NCBI GenBank assembly: GCA_002700365.1
Contig: PADB01000012.1
Location: forward strand, 558,001 to 622,000
Reading direction: 5' to 3'
DNA length: 64,000 bases
DNA from: Kordiimonas sp.
GTDB taxonomy: Bacteria; Pseudomonadota; Alphaproteobacteria; Sphingomonadales; Emcibacteraceae
Shown here: one piece after another, positions 10,302-19,310 of the stretch
Layout: each line of letters starts with the position of its first letter
Numbering within the stretch: position 1 is the stretch's first letter
Translations under genes and position numbers: made by a program
Notes under the pieces: generated by a model
Told to the model about the DNA's origin: nothing
Database searches by the model: none
What the model saw: the letters and a program-made list of their open reading frames with translations, nothing else

Positions 10302-11369
10302 CTATTCTTCGTCAGAACTGCCGGCCCCTTCTTTCAGAAGAACCTCATCCAATACCCCTGCGTTTTCCCTGATCGCTTTCTCCAGGGTAATCGCAATTTC
10401 CGGATTTTCTTTCAGAAAACGTTTGGAATTCTCACGCCCCTGACCGATACGTTGACTATCGTAGGAATACCAGGAACCTGACTTTTCTACGATACCAGCC
10501 TTCACCCCAAGATCTATCAGCTCTCCCATTTTGGAAATGCCCTGGCCATACATAATATCGAATTCCACCTGCTTAAATGGAGGGGCGACCTTATTCTTGA
10601 CAACCTTAACCCGGGTTTGGTTCCCTACCACTTCATCTTTTTCTTTGATAGCCCCAATACGCCGAATATCTAATCTTACCGAGGCATAAAATTTGAGAGC
10701 ATTTCCACCCGTTGTCGTTTCCGGACTGCCATACATCACGCCAATTTTCATGCGAATTTGGTTAATGAAAATGACCATACATTTTGATTTAGAAATCGAT
10801 CCGGTGAGTTTCCGCAAGGCCTGGCTCATCAAGCGGGCCTGAAGCCCCACATGGGATTCACCCATTTCCCCCTCAAGTTCAGCCCGAGGCGTCAATGCCG
10901 CCACACTATCTATAATCAATACATCAATTGCCCCGGAACGCACCAGCGTATCGGCAATCTCCAGGGACTGTTCACCCGTATCCGGTTGCGAAATTAAAAG
11001 CTCATCCAGATCCACACCCAATTTAGCTGCATAGACGGGATCCAGCGCATGCTCCGCATCCACAAACGCAGCAACACCGCCCTGTTTTTGCACTTCGGCT
11101 GCCACGTGCAATGCCATTGTCGTCTTACCTGAGCTTTCCGGGCCATAGATTTCAATAATCCGACCTTTTGGTAACCCCCCAATCCCCAAGGCAATATCCA
11201 AACCGAGAGAGCCTGTAGGGGTCGCTTCAACGTCTACCGTGCTATTCTGCCCTAATTTCATGATAGAGCCTTTACCAAAGGCTCTTTCAATCTGCCCTAA
11301 CGCGGCTTCCAATGCTTTTGTCTTATCCATAGACGAATCCTGACCAACCAGTTTTAATTGTGACGACAT
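10302..11369 (-). CDS. recA: Recombinase RecA
   Basis: DNA-strand-exchange ATPase and co-protease of the SOS response. At 355 residues it is close to family length. Walker [10 protein letters not shown], the E-containing [13 protein letters not shown], Walker [11 protein letters not shown] and loop 2 region [17 protein letters not shown] are all intact. The acidic tail ends GAGSSDEE. The ATG at 11369 is preceded by AGGGG ('aaaggggtagaaa' on the minus strand). An inverted GTTC-N8-GAAC lies about 60 bases upstream. The transcript ends at a clear terminator before alaS. Confidence 0.98.
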   Translation of the reverse strand: MSSQLKLVGQDSSMDKTKALEAALGQIERAFGKGSIMKLGQNSTVDVEATPTGSLGLDIALGIGGLPKGRIIEIYGPESSGKTTMALHVAAEVQKQGGVAAFVDAEHALDPVYAAKLGVDLDELLISQPDTGEQSLEIADTLVRSGAIDVLIIDSVAALTPRAELEGEMGESHVGLQARLMSQALRKLTGSISKSKCMVIFINQIRMKIGVMYGSPETTTGGNALKFYASVRLDIRRIGAIKEKDEVVGNQTRVKVVKNKVAPPFKQVEFDIMYGQGISKMGELIDLGVKAGIVEKSGSWYSYDSQRIGQGRENSKRFLKENPEIAITLEKAIRENAGVLDEVLLKEGAGSSDEE

Positions 11370-11429
11370 TTTCTACCCCTTTATTTCATAGGCATTGAAC
11401 AGATGCAACGCCCTTAATGTACACCATTT

Positions 11430-11445
11430 GTTCTTATTTGGGAAC
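11430..11445. promoter_or_regulatory. Inverted repeat upstream of recA, possible operator
   Basis: GTTC-TTATTTGG-GAAC, 61-76 bases before the recA start. The usual alphaproteobacterial LexA box is a direct GTTC-N7-GTTC. This one is inverted with an 8-base spacer, so assignment to LexA is uncertain. Confidence 0.3.
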
Positions 11446-11503
11446 CCCCTTATAATATACTGTTATTATTGAGTTTTTAATTTTTTGTGCTTTTTTTGTT
11501 CTT

Positions 11504-11544
11504 AAAAAAACAAACTAAGGGGGCATAATGACACTCGCCCCCTT
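11504..11544 (-). terminator. Terminator of the flgB-cckA operon
   Basis: On the minus strand AAGGGGGC pairs perfectly with GCCCCCTT across a 12-base loop. A short AGTTTG and a run of seven T follow. It is placed just after the cckA stop at 11563. Confidence 0.82.
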
Positions 11545-11562
11545 CTTGAAAAGATAAAGGGA

Positions 11563-14130
11563 CTAATCGCCTAATACTTCCTTCACTGTTTCCGCAAGTT
11601 GCTTCAGGCTAAAGGGCTTTGGCAGAAAACTGAAGTTTTCTTCATCACCTAAGTTTTTACGAAAAGCATCTTCTGCATATCCGGAAATAAAGATGATCTT
11701 CATATCATAACGACGTTTTCTTATTTCCTTGACCAATGTAGGTCCATCCATCTGCGGCATAACCACGTCACTCACAAGAAGATCGATTTCATCACTATGA
11801 GCATTAACAACCTCAAGTGCTGTTTCGCCACTATCTGCCTCAAGGACATTATAACCTTTGTTTTTCAAGGCGCGGCTTGCAAACATTCGTACCGCATCCT
11901 CATCTTCCACCAGTAAGATTGTCCCCTTACCAGTGAGGTCACGCACAGCTGGGGCCTCTGCCTCTTGCTGTATTTTTTCTGCTTCCGCCATCTCTTCTTC
12001 AGGGCTGCCCTGCTGATTTTCCTCATACACTGGCAGGTAAATTCTGAACGTTGTACCCTGGTTCACGATGCTATCTGGGAAGATAAAACCACCAGTCTGC
12101 TTCACAATTCCGTATACGGTTGAAAGGCCTAGACCCGTTCCCTTGCCCACTTCTTTTGTGCTGAAAAATGGTTCAAATATCTTGCCGATATTTTCTGCAG
12201 CAATCCCCGATCCAGTATCAGATACCTCAAGCAGAATATAATCGTTTGCAGGCATAAAGCTGTATCTCTGGCTCAATTCCGCGGATTCTTCTCGGCTGAT
12301 ATTTTCGGTGCGTATTGTCAGCGTTCCACCATCACCCATAGCATCACGGGCATTCACTGCCAGATTAATAATAACCTGTTCCAATTGCCCTTGATCCACT
12401 TTTACCGGCCCCAAATTCCGCCCGTGGTTCATGATTAATTCTATATTTTCACCGATCAAACGACGTAACAGATTTGATAATTCTGCTAACACGTCTGTAA
12501 CAATCAATACTTTAGGGCGTAGTGTCTGCTGTCGTGAAAACGCCAATAATTGCCTCACAAGATTTGCCGCGCGATTGGCATTCTGCTTAATCTGTATGAT
12601 ATCGGCGAAGGAATGATCCCCAGGACCATGTCGCACCAATAGCAGGTCACAAAAACCGGTAATCGCTGTCAGCAGGTTATTAAAGTCGTGGGCAATCCCC
12701 CCGGCCAGTTGCCCAACAGCCTGCATTTTCTGGGATTGGGCAAACTGTAACTCCAAATTTTTCTGATCTGTCGTATCAATCAGATACAGTACAGCAACCT
12801 GCCCGACATCCTTATAACAACGCCCAACACTATTGATATAAAGCTGTGCACGCCTGTCCGCATCGCCTTTAAAACGCACATCCACTGCACCTGAAGCCTC
12901 TATTTCCCCCTCACCGAGAGAAGAAAGAAGAACCGCTACATCTTTTGCTTCTTCATCCATCAAAAGTTCTGTCAGGCTTGTCACCATTGTTGGCTCCAAT
13001 CCCTTCATAAACCCTGAAAACTGGCGATTATATTCCAGAATATTTCCGTCAGCAGAAACCAGTGCAATGCCCACAGGGGCATGCATAAAGAAATCACGGA
13101 AGTGTTGCTCAAACTCTCCCGCCAATTCGATCTCTCCGCGCTCCGCTGCTATAAAGGCACCATCCTCTGCATTATGGACCGGGAACAGAACAAAGTCGCG
13201 CGCACCTTCTGCCGATGCTTCTGTGAAAAAAACAGGCTGCATAAAAAATATTCTTACGGAACCAGAGACTGTGGCCATCCCCTGCAGGGTCTTTTCCCCA
13301 ATCACCCCAACATTATCAACGAAGGCTGCAATCGGTCTTCCTATTAATTCGCTCTCACGTCTACCTAATGCCTCGGCTAGAAACTGATTGACTTTAACAA
13401 TCTTGTTTTCAGCACTCACCTGTAGGTAACCAGCATTTGCAGCGTTGATATCCCCTAATGTTACTGACTGCGATCTTGAATAAGCGGGGACACTTTCACG
13501 GGCCGTCGCAGATGAAAGGTCCCTAATCTGCCAATATAAATAAGGCGTTTCATTTTGCGCCTGCTGTACCGAAACCCGAACACTGTGTCGCAGACCATCA
13601 GATAGCCTTAATTGCACATCGGTCTCTGCACGTGGCATTCCCTGTTGCATCTTCTGCAGGAGCTCAGAAGTCTTTTCCTGACCGGAATTTTCAATTTTTG
13701 CCCATTCTGCGGGCGAAAGAACAACGCCGTCGGCATCACACATCAAAGCGCGATATGCTTTATTTGCATACACTAAATCCCCGTTTAACCCGGTAACGGC
13801 ACGACCATTTGCAGTAGCATCCAAGGCGTCAGATAACAGGGCATGCCCTTGTCGGGTGTAACGCCCCTTCTTACCCCGTTTAGTGATCTCATATGCTAAT
13901 AATAGAACGGATACGCCTAAACAAATTCCTGCAAGCCCAAACCCTAAGTCCCAATCTCCGAAACCACGGCCGATAAACAACGCTCCAATGGTTGATAAAA
14001 CCGCTATAGCTAATATTCCCGTGAGGAAACCACTTTCCAACACGTAGGGCCGCTGACTTTTTTCATAAGACTGCGCCTTTTTAAAAATTTCACTTAGACT
14101 ATCTGTTTGTGATCGTTCGCTAGACTGCAC
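11563..14130 (-). CDS. cckA: CckA-type hybrid sensor histidine kinase
   Basis: Hybrid kinase of 855 residues with the architecture of the cell-cycle kinase that passes phosphate through ChpT to CtrA and CpdR. Two membrane helices lie near residues 37-80. PAS-like segments follow, then the histidine box [14 protein letters not shown] (His about 470), the HATPase domain ([32 protein letters not shown]) and a receiver domain beginning [10 protein letters not shown] with phospho-acceptor in [20 protein letters not shown] and the exact kinase/receiver order are diagnostic of CckA. The start is GTG, with AGGGA upstream. It begins 17 bases after flhB ends, so it is probably co-transcribed with the flagellar export genes. 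Confidence 0.92.
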   Translation of the reverse strand: MQSSERSQTDSLSEIFKKAQSYEKSQRPYVLESGFLTGILAIAVLSTIGALFIGRGFGDWDLGFGLAGICLGVSVLLLAYEITKRGKKGRYTRQGHALLSDALDATANGRAVTGLNGDLVYANKAYRALMCDADGVVLSPAEWAKIENSGQEKTSELLQKMQQGMPRAETDVQLRLSDGLRHSVRVSVQQAQNETPYLYWQIRDLSSATARESVPAYSRSQSVTLGDINAANAGYLQVSAENKIVKVNQFLAEALGRRESELIGRPIAAFVDNVGVIGEKTLQGMATVSGSVRIFFMQPVFFTEASAEGARDFVLFPVHNAEDGAFIAAERGEIELAGEFEQHFRDFFMHAPVGIALVSADGNILEYNRQFSGFMKGLEPTMVTSLTELLMDEEAKDVAVLLSSLGEGEIEASGAVDVRFKGDADRRAQLYINSVGRCYKDVGQVAVLYLIDTTDQKNLELQFAQSQKMQAVGQLAGGIAHDFNNLLTAITGFCDLLLVRHGPGDHSFADIIQIKQNANRAANLVRQLLAFSRQQTLRPKVLIVTDVLAELSNLLRRLIGENIELIMNHGRNLGPVKVDQGQLEQVIINLAVNARDAMGDGGTLTIRTENISREESAELSQRYSFMPANDYILLEVSDTGSGIAAENIGKIFEPFFSTKEVGKGTGLGLSTVYGIVKQTGGFIFPDSIVNQGTTFRIYLPVYEENQQGSPEEEMAEAEKIQQEAEAPAVRDLTGKGTILLVEDEDAVRMFASRALKNKGYNVLEADSGETALEVVNAHSDEIDLLVSDVVMPQMDGPTLVKEIRKRRYDMKIIFISGYAEDAFRKNLGDEENFSFLPKPFSLKQLAETVKEVLGD

Positions 14131-14147
14131 CTGTTTCCATCCCTACA

Positions 14148-15260
14148 TTATGTTTCTTCAGGCTCAATAGGTGACGTTGCCTTATAAGTCGCATGCTCAC
14201 CACGTTTCAGCTTCATAACATACCCAATAACTTCTGCTACGGCCTTATAATGACCCGGCAGAATTTCTTCTTCAATCTCTACTGTCCCATAAATAGCCCT
14301 GGCCAAGGGCGGGTTTTCCAAAAGTGGCACCTCATGCTCTAAAGCCAGTTGTCTCATCTTCAGTGCAATATTGTCTGCCCCTTTTGCCACAACCTTGGGT
14401 ACGCTCATCGTTTCAGGATCGTACTTCAACGCCACAGCATAGTGGGTCGGGTTCGTCACCACAACATCGGCCTCAGGGACAGCCGCCATCATGCGTTGGC
14501 GCGACCGTTCCAACCGGACTTGTCGCAGACGGGCCTTAATCTGGGGATCGCCCTCGGTCTGTTTATGCTCATCTTTAATTTCTTGCTTACTCATTCTCAA
14601 TCGTTGCGTAAATTGATACCGCTGAAAGAGATAATCCAGCCCGGCAATAATCGCCATAATTGCCAAAACGCCCCCCACCATCCGCAAAACCATTTCATGA
14701 ATCATCATCATCAAATCGCTCAGCGGATAGGACATTAACTGTTCAAGCCTGTTTTTTTCCGGCCAAACCAAAATGATGACCACTGCACTGACAATTACAA
14801 ATTTGGCAATTGTCTTTAAAAATTCCACAAAACTTCGTGCCGAAAACAGCCTTTTAAAACCAGCGATCGGGGATATCTTATTAAGTTTAGGAAGGATCTT
14901 TTCCGTTGTAAAAACCGGCTTATGCTGCAGCGTGGCCCCCGCAAGGCCACCAATTAATAATAACAACATAGGCAAGGCCATAACCACTCCCACATCCGCC
15001 ATCAAAGCGGATAGTATCTCGCGTACGTTATCGGCCTCCATGGTGAAAAGGTGAGAAAATTCAAAAAATTCTGCAAAGCGTATTTTCAATTTGCCCATCG
15101 CCGGGGCAGCAGACATCAACAACACCAAAGCAATGGCCAGCAGTACAAAAAAGTGGTTAACCTCCTGACTTTTGGCAACCTCACCTTTCTCAAAAGCATC
15201 ATCCAGTTTCTTCTGGGTTGGCTCTTCCGTTTTCTGTGACTGGTCCTGATCGTCTGCCAT
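14148..15260 (-). CDS. flhB: Flagellar export apparatus switch protein FlhB
   Basis: Component of the type III export gate that switches substrate class from rod/hook to filament. 370 residues: Lys/Glu-rich N-terminus (KTEEPTQKKLDDAFEKG), four membrane helices up to about residue 210, then a cytoplasmic domain. The self-cleavage NPTH motif is intact (VVTNPTHYAVAL, about residues 270-281). Twelve bases separate it from fliR upstream and 17 from cckA downstream. Confidence 0.97.
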   Translation of the reverse strand: MADDQDQSQKTEEPTQKKLDDAFEKGEVAKSQEVNHFFVLLAIALVLLMSAAPAMGKLKIRFAEFFEFSHLFTMEADNVREILSALMADVGVVMALPMLLLLIGGLAGATLQHKPVFTTEKILPKLNKISPIAGFKRLFSARSFVEFLKTIAKFVIVSAVVIILVWPEKNRLEQLMSYPLSDLMMMIHEMVLRMVGGVLAIMAIIAGLDYLFQRYQFTQRLRMSKQEIKDEHKQTEGDPQIKARLRQVRLERSRQRMMAAVPEADVVVTNPTHYAVALKYDPETMSVPKVVAKGADNIALKMRQLALEHEVPLLENPPLARAIYGTVEIEEEILPGHYKAVAEVIGYVMKLKRGEHATYKATSPIEPEET

Positions 15261-15272
15261 ACCTATTCGCCA

Positions 15273-16031
15273 TCACCGTACAAAAAGAGAAATATTCTCT
15301 TCCAAGGCCTGCACATACCACGCCATCATAGCCGCAATGACCAAAAGCATAATCACAAAACCCATTATTATGTTTAAGGGTAGCGCAATAAAGAACACCT
15401 GCAGTTGCGGCATTAATCGTGCCAGAAGACCTAACCCGACATTAAACAAAATGGCATAAACGATAAAGGGCGCAGATATTTGAACACCCAATAGAAAACT
15501 GCGCGCGACAACATCGATAATCAATTGGGCGAAGTCAGACATATTAACCGCCTGACCAATAGGAAAAAGATAATAGCTGTCATGCATCCCCGCGATCATC
15601 ATATGATGTAGATCCAGGACAAAAATCAACGTGGTTCCCATTAAAGTCAGAAATGTCCCCATAATCGCACTTTGGACCCCTTGTACAGGATCAAATGCCA
15701 TCGCCACGGCAAGTCCCGTATTCATCGCAATAATGTTACCTGCCACATGTAAGGCCGCTACAAATAAACGAATAGCTGTCCCGATCATAATGCCGACAAG
15801 CACTTCACCTATGATTACCATAAACAGGCCCACCACAGTTTCTGGCATGGAGGGCAGCAAAGAACGCACAACTATATAAATTAATAATGAAATAGATAAC
15901 GCAAGGACCAATCGCACACGCGGTGGAATAGCCGTCTCCCCCAAGGCAGGAAGCATCATTATGATGGCGCCAATTCGCGTAAAGACGATTAAATAACCAA
16001 AGATTTCTGCTGGCAGTGCCTGACTAAACAA
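15273..16031 (-). CDS. fliR: Flagellar biosynthesis protein FliR
   Basis: Export-gate membrane protein of 252 residues with about six hydrophobic segments, beginning AEIFGYLIVFTRIGAIIM, as usual for FliR. It joins FliP and FliQ in the gate. The best start is a TTG at 16031, overlapping the fliQ stop by 8 bases, with AGG just upstream; there is no ATG nearer than residue 25. The start is therefore less certain than the gene. Confidence 0.94.
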   Translation of the reverse strand: MFSQALPAEIFGYLIVFTRIGAIIMMLPALGETAIPPRVRLVLALSISLLIYIVVRSLLPSMPETVVGLFMVIIGEVLVGIMIGTAIRLFVAALHVAGNIIAMNTGLAVAMAFDPVQGVQSAIMGTFLTLMGTTLIFVLDLHHMMIAGMHDSYYLFPIGQAVNMSDFAQLIIDVVARSFLLGVQISAPFIVYAILFNVGLGLLARLMPQLQVFFIALPLNIIMGFVIMLLVIAAMMAWYVQALEENISLFVR

Positions 16032-16290
16032 GGCCTATTATCCGCTCAGAAAGCCGCTGCATTAACCCGGCCAGTGTTTCACCCATAAACGGCAGAAATA
16101 AAAACAGTGCCAGAAAGATCGCAATAATTTTAGGAACAAATGTCAGTGTCATTTCCTGAATTTGCGTCAATGCCTGGAACAGTGAAATCAATAGACCAAC
16201 AAGGAGGGCAATCACCATGACCGGCGCGGACACCTGAAGCAAGACCCATATTGCATCCCTTGCCACATCAATGACATCCACACCATCCAT
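16024..16290 (-). CDS. fliQ: Flagellar biosynthesis protein FliQ
   Basis: Small export-gate protein, 88 residues, two membrane helices (VLLQVSAPVMVIALLVGLL and KIIAIFLALFLFLPFMG) around the conserved SLFQALTQIQEMTLTFVPK loop. It overlaps fliR by 8 bases and follows fliE after 17. Confidence 0.96.
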   Translation of the reverse strand: MDGVDVIDVARDAIWVLLQVSAPVMVIALLVGLLISLFQALTQIQEMTLTFVPKIIAIFLALFLFLPFMGETLAGLMQRLSERIIGLV

Positions 16291-16307
16291 GTCTATCGTT
16301 CCATCAC

Positions 16308-16652
16308 TTAAATTGGCATTTTGATAATGTCTTGATAGGCAGAAATTACACGATCACGAACGGCTACAACAGTCTCTAAAACCATTTCTGCATTTTGCAC
16401 AGTCGTAATCACATCGACCAGCTCAGCTTCGTTATTCAATGCTTGAATGCCGGTTTTCTCTGTCGCCTTTACGGCCTCAGACGTACTGCCTATCACTTCC
16501 TTCAAGGCATCGCCAAAACTGTTCCCTGATGAGGCGTTGCCACCGTCAAGTGAACCAACCCCACCAATTCCATCTTCAAGGCTACTGGCAGAATCACGAT
16601 TCTTTAGAGCCTGACCATAAGCATTCGCGGCATCAACAGCTTTTAAATCCAT
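16308..16652 (-). CDS. fliE: Flagellar hook-basal body complex protein FliE
   Basis: Links the MS ring to the rod and is the first exported rod component. 114 residues. The C-terminal half, with VDVITTVQNAEMVLETVVAVRDRV followed by AYQDIIKMPI, is the conserved FliE helix pair (quoted in parts). The N-terminal third is Gly/Ser-rich and variable. It lies in the flgB-flgC-fliE order typical of alphaproteobacteria. Confidence 0.95.
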   Translation of the reverse strand: MDLKAVDAANAYGQALKNRDSASSLEDGIGGVGSLDGGNASSGNSFGDALKEVIGSTSEAVKATEKTGIQALNNEAELVDVITTVQNAEMVLETVVAVRDRVISAYQDIIKMPI

Positions 16653-16664
16653 GTGTCATTCTCC

Positions 16665-17072
16665 TTAGCGTAACATATCAATGGTACGCATCATCATCGT
16701 TTTGGTTACTTCTATGGAGTTCAGATTAGCCTCATAACTACGTTGTGCTTCCTTCATATCCATAGCCTCAACCAACCCGTTCACATTTGGCGTTTGAATA
16801 TAACCATTTTCGTCTGCAGCCGGGTGTCCAGGCTCATACCGCAGGCCAAATTTAGCTTGATCGAAAGAAACCTTGTTGACCTGCACACGGTAAACACCTG
16901 CCTCCCGGTCCAATTCATTCTTGAAAGAAACCACTTTCCGCCGATAAGGGTCTCCATCAGGTGTATTGGCAACAGAATTCTGGTTCGCAAGATTTTCTGA
17001 AATCACCCGCATACGCGTACTTTGTGCTTTCATTCCTGCCGCAGAAATCATCATTGCTTTTGATAAATCCAT
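16665..17072 (-). CDS. flgC: Proximal rod protein FlgC
   Basis: Rod subunit, 135 residues. The N-terminal helix has the rod/hook motif (MRVISENLANQNSVANTPDG) and the C-terminus YEANLNSIEVTKTMMMRTID, both needed for coiled-coil packing in the rod. It starts 21 bases after flgB. Confidence 0.97.
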   Translation of the reverse strand: MDLSKAMMISAAGMKAQSTRMRVISENLANQNSVANTPDGDPYRRKVVSFKNELDREAGVYRVQVNKVSFDQAKFGLRYEPGHPAADENGYIQTPNVNGLVEAMDMKEAQRSYEANLNSIEVTKTMMMRTIDMLR

Positions 17073-17093
17073 CTCTGTATCCTCTCAACGCCC

Positions 17094-17507
17094 TTACTTG
17101 CGGCCTAAAGCCGTTTTCAATAACGCTGTATGTTTGCGGTACAGATTGGTTACCATACTGTATTCAATCTGTGTTTCAGCCATTTTCGTCAATTCATCTT
17201 CCAATGAAACAGCATTGCCATTGGGCTTAAAAGAAGCTGCTTTCTGCAATTCCGGGGTCATGCTGTCCTGAAAGTCAATTTGGCCGGGCTTAACATGGCC
17301 TTTATCAGATGTGCGGAGCTGTAATGTCGGCCCGCCACCATTAAACTCATCTAGATGACTCTTGAAGGTAGGCTTTTTCAAATCTTTTGGACGGTATCCA
17401 GGCGTGTCCGCATTGGCAATATTTTCTGTCAGGACTTTCTGGCGTTCATTCAGCCAGCCCATTTTTTTACCCAAAGCAGAAAAAAGCGGTAAACTTGCCA
17501 GATCCAT
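17094..17507 (-). CDS. flgB: Proximal rod protein FlgB
   Basis: Rod subunit at the base of the flagellum, 137 residues. It carries the motif ERQKVLTENIANADTPGYRP near residues 21-40 and a C-terminal helix (MVTNLYRKHTALLKTALG). First gene of the minus-strand operon flgB-flgC-fliE-fliQ-fliR-flhB-cckA. The 233-base divergent gap to flhX carries a CtrA-type box. Confidence 0.96.
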   Translation of the reverse strand: MDLASLPLFSALGKKMGWLNERQKVLTENIANADTPGYRPKDLKKPTFKSHLDEFNGGGPTLQLRTSDKGHVKPGQIDFQDSMTPELQKAASFKPNGNAVSLEDELTKMAETQIEYSMVTNLYRKHTALLKTALGRK

Positions 17508-17709
17508 GATCCAACAGACTCCCTATAAAATTAAATCGTCAAATAGATATAAAAGTTACTGTAACGCTTATAGGCTACAAATTGAATAAAATTATGCGCA
17601 GCATTAACGTCATATTTGCCATTATGTCATTTTCCGCTTTGGCTATTAATAAATTGTAAACGATCTTAACTCTGTTGACTTGGCCGTTTACTTCACTGCT
17701 CTTTTCGAT

Positions 17710-17724
17710 TTAAGATCGGCTTAA
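17710..17724. promoter_or_regulatory. CtrA-type binding box in the divergent flgB/flhX promoter region
   Basis: TTAA-GATCGGC-TTAA followed by C, a perfect match to the CtrA consensus TTAA-N7-TTAA(C). It lies 17 bases before the flhX start and about 200 before flgB. The neighbouring operon ends in cckA, the kinase upstream of CtrA in alphaproteobacteria. Confidence 0.65.
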
Positions 17725-17740
17725 CTGGCTCTCAAAACTA

Positions 17741-18106
17741 ATGCTGAAAGTCTATAATCCAGCGGAAGAATATCAAAACAGAATGGCTGATAGAGAAGAT
17801 AACCGTACTTCAAATACACTCCCAAAGCGGCAAAAAGCGGTGGCCTTGCAACAGAATGTGTCCTCTGCCGACCGCCCACACATCACCGCTGTCGGCCACG
17901 GACATCAGGCCGAAAAAATTTTACAGCTTGCCTTCGATAACAATATAAAAGTACGTGAAGACGAAGATCTCGTAAACATACTCGCTAACTTTAACGAGGG
18001 CAGCCTGATTCCTGTCGAAGCCATTATGGCCGTCAGCGAAATACTATATTACGTCTATCAGGCCAACCAACACGGCCCACAACCGATAAAGCCACCCACG
18101 GAATGA
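17741..18106 (+). CDS. FlhX: stand-alone FlhB C-terminal-like protein
   Basis: 121-residue soluble protein. Its C-terminal 80 residues resemble the second half of the FlhB cytoplasmic domain (GHGHQAEKILQLAFDN, then VREDEDLVNILANF and IMAVSEILYYVYQAN). There are no membrane helices and no NPTH cleavage site. Such FlhB-like small proteins occur in flagellar loci and can substitute for the cleaved FlhB C-terminal fragment in some bacteria. The first 45 residues are charged and variable. The stop overlaps fliO by 4 bases (ATGA), so it is translationally coupled to fliO-fliP. Confidence 0.85.
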   Translation: MLKVYNPAEEYQNRMADREDNRTSNTLPKRQKAVALQQNVSSADRPHITAVGHGHQAEKILQLAFDNNIKVREDEDLVNILANFNEGSLIPVEAIMAVSEILYYVYQANQHGPQPIKPPTE

Positions 18107-18414
18107 GCACCTCTAACCTTCTCCAAATGTTAATTGCCCTGCTGGTTGTATTAGCCTTGATCGGCCTACTGGCATTACTCGCCCGCCGATTAGGCTTTAC
18201 AGCACAGACGACCATTGGCAAGGCAGGTTCTGATAAACGCCGCCTTCATATTGTCGAAGTGCTGCCTGTGGATGCGAAACGGCGGCTTGTATTGTTGCGG
18301 TGCGATCAGAAAGAACACCTTATTATGCTGGGCGCAGAACGTGACTTATTGATACAAGAAGATATCAACACGCCCCCGGCTCATCATAGCGATCAGATGA
18401 AGGACCCACAATGA
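18103..18414 (+). CDS. fliO: Flagellar biosynthetic protein FliO
   Basis: Short 103-residue FliO: one membrane helix (LLQMLIALLVVLALIGLLALLARRLG, seen as two hydrophobic runs) and a small basic cytoplasmic domain (IVEVLPVDAKRRLVLLRCD, then HLIMLG) typical of the FliO/FliZ family. It helps FliP assemble. It overlaps flhX and fliP by 4 bases on each side. Confidence 0.9.
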   Translation: MSTSNLLQMLIALLVVLALIGLLALLARRLGFTAQTTIGKAGSDKRRLHIVEVLPVDAKRRLVLLRCDQKEHLIMLGAERDLLIQEDINTPPAHHSDQMKDPQ

Positions 18415-19220
18415 TAACGACTACACCTCCTTCATTGAACCGTACAAAACTCCATAAGCTAGCATGCGGTAATAGATGGGCCATATTCGCCTGTATCACC
18501 CTTTTTATTGGCGGGCTAACATTATGGGGAACATCAACTGCAGAAGCCCAGGAATTCACCTTAAATCTTGGCGAGGAAGGCAGTCTCAGCGGACGCATTG
18601 TACAGCTGTTAATGCTCATGACTGTGCTAAGTTTGGCGCCCTCCATTTTGATCGTTGTCACGTCCTTCACACGCCTGGTTGTCGTGCTCTCCCTGTTACG
18701 AAGTGCCTTGGGAACACAACAAACACCCCCCAATATCGTCTTAATAAGCTTAGCTCTCTTTCTCACCGGCTTTATCATGGCCCCGACATTTGAGACGGCT
18801 TACAAGGATGGCATTTCGCCCTTGGTGAATGAAGAAATCTCTGAAGAAGAAGCCTTCGATAAAGTCAGCCGCCCCTTCCACACGTTCATGATGAAACATG
18901 TGCGGGAAAAAGACCTGACTCTGTTTATCAACTTATCTAACGCAGAAGAACCTGAAACCAAGGCAGAAACACCTCTGCACATTCTTGTGCCTGCATTTAT
19001 GATCAGTGAACTCAGACGAGCCTTTGAAATTGGCTTTCTCCTCTTCATTCCCTTTATAGTAATCGACTTGGTTGTCTCTTCTATTTTGATGTCTATGGGG
19101 ATGATGATGTTACCGCCCGTTATGATATCATTACCTTTTAAACTTATCTTTTTTGTACTTGTTGATGGCTGGAATCTGGTCGCAGGAAGCCTTATCCAAA
19201 GCTTTGCACTTGGAACCTAA
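18411..19220 (+). CDS. fliP: Flagellar biosynthetic protein FliP
   Basis: Core of the export gate, 269 residues. A signal-like N-terminus (to about residue 47, ending EAQE) precedes the conserved SIVVVTSF-type helix (ILIVVTSFTRLVVVLSLLRSA), QQTPPNIVLISLALFLTGF, and the C-terminal LVVSSILMSMGMMMLPPV and LVDGWNLVAGSL motifs. The N-terminal extension of about 35 residues before the processed part is longer than the minimum. It is convergent with the TPR gene; no clear terminator is seen in the 90-base gap. Confidence 0.96.
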   Translation: MITTTPPSLNRTKLHKLACGNRWAIFACITLFIGGLTLWGTSTAEAQEFTLNLGEEGSLSGRIVQLLMLMTVLSLAPSILIVVTSFTRLVVVLSLLRSALGTQQTPPNIVLISLALFLTGFIMAPTFETAYKDGISPLVNEEISEEEAFDKVSRPFHTFMMKHVREKDLTLFINLSNAEEPETKAETPLHILVPAFMISELRRAFEIGFLLFIPFIVIDLVVSSILMSMGMMMLPPVMISLPFKLIFFVLVDGWNLVAGSLIQSFALGT

Positions 19221-19310
19221 CAGCCACACAACTCACTCATAAGAATTCGCGTTGATAATACACCCTTCGCTCACCCGTATGGGCGCATAAGATCAGCGTA
19301 TAAGGCGTTA

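Noticed and set aside
17690-17710. TGGCCG...CTGC as a sigma-54 promoter for flhX
   Set aside because: GG and GC are 14 bases apart; sigma-54 requires 10.
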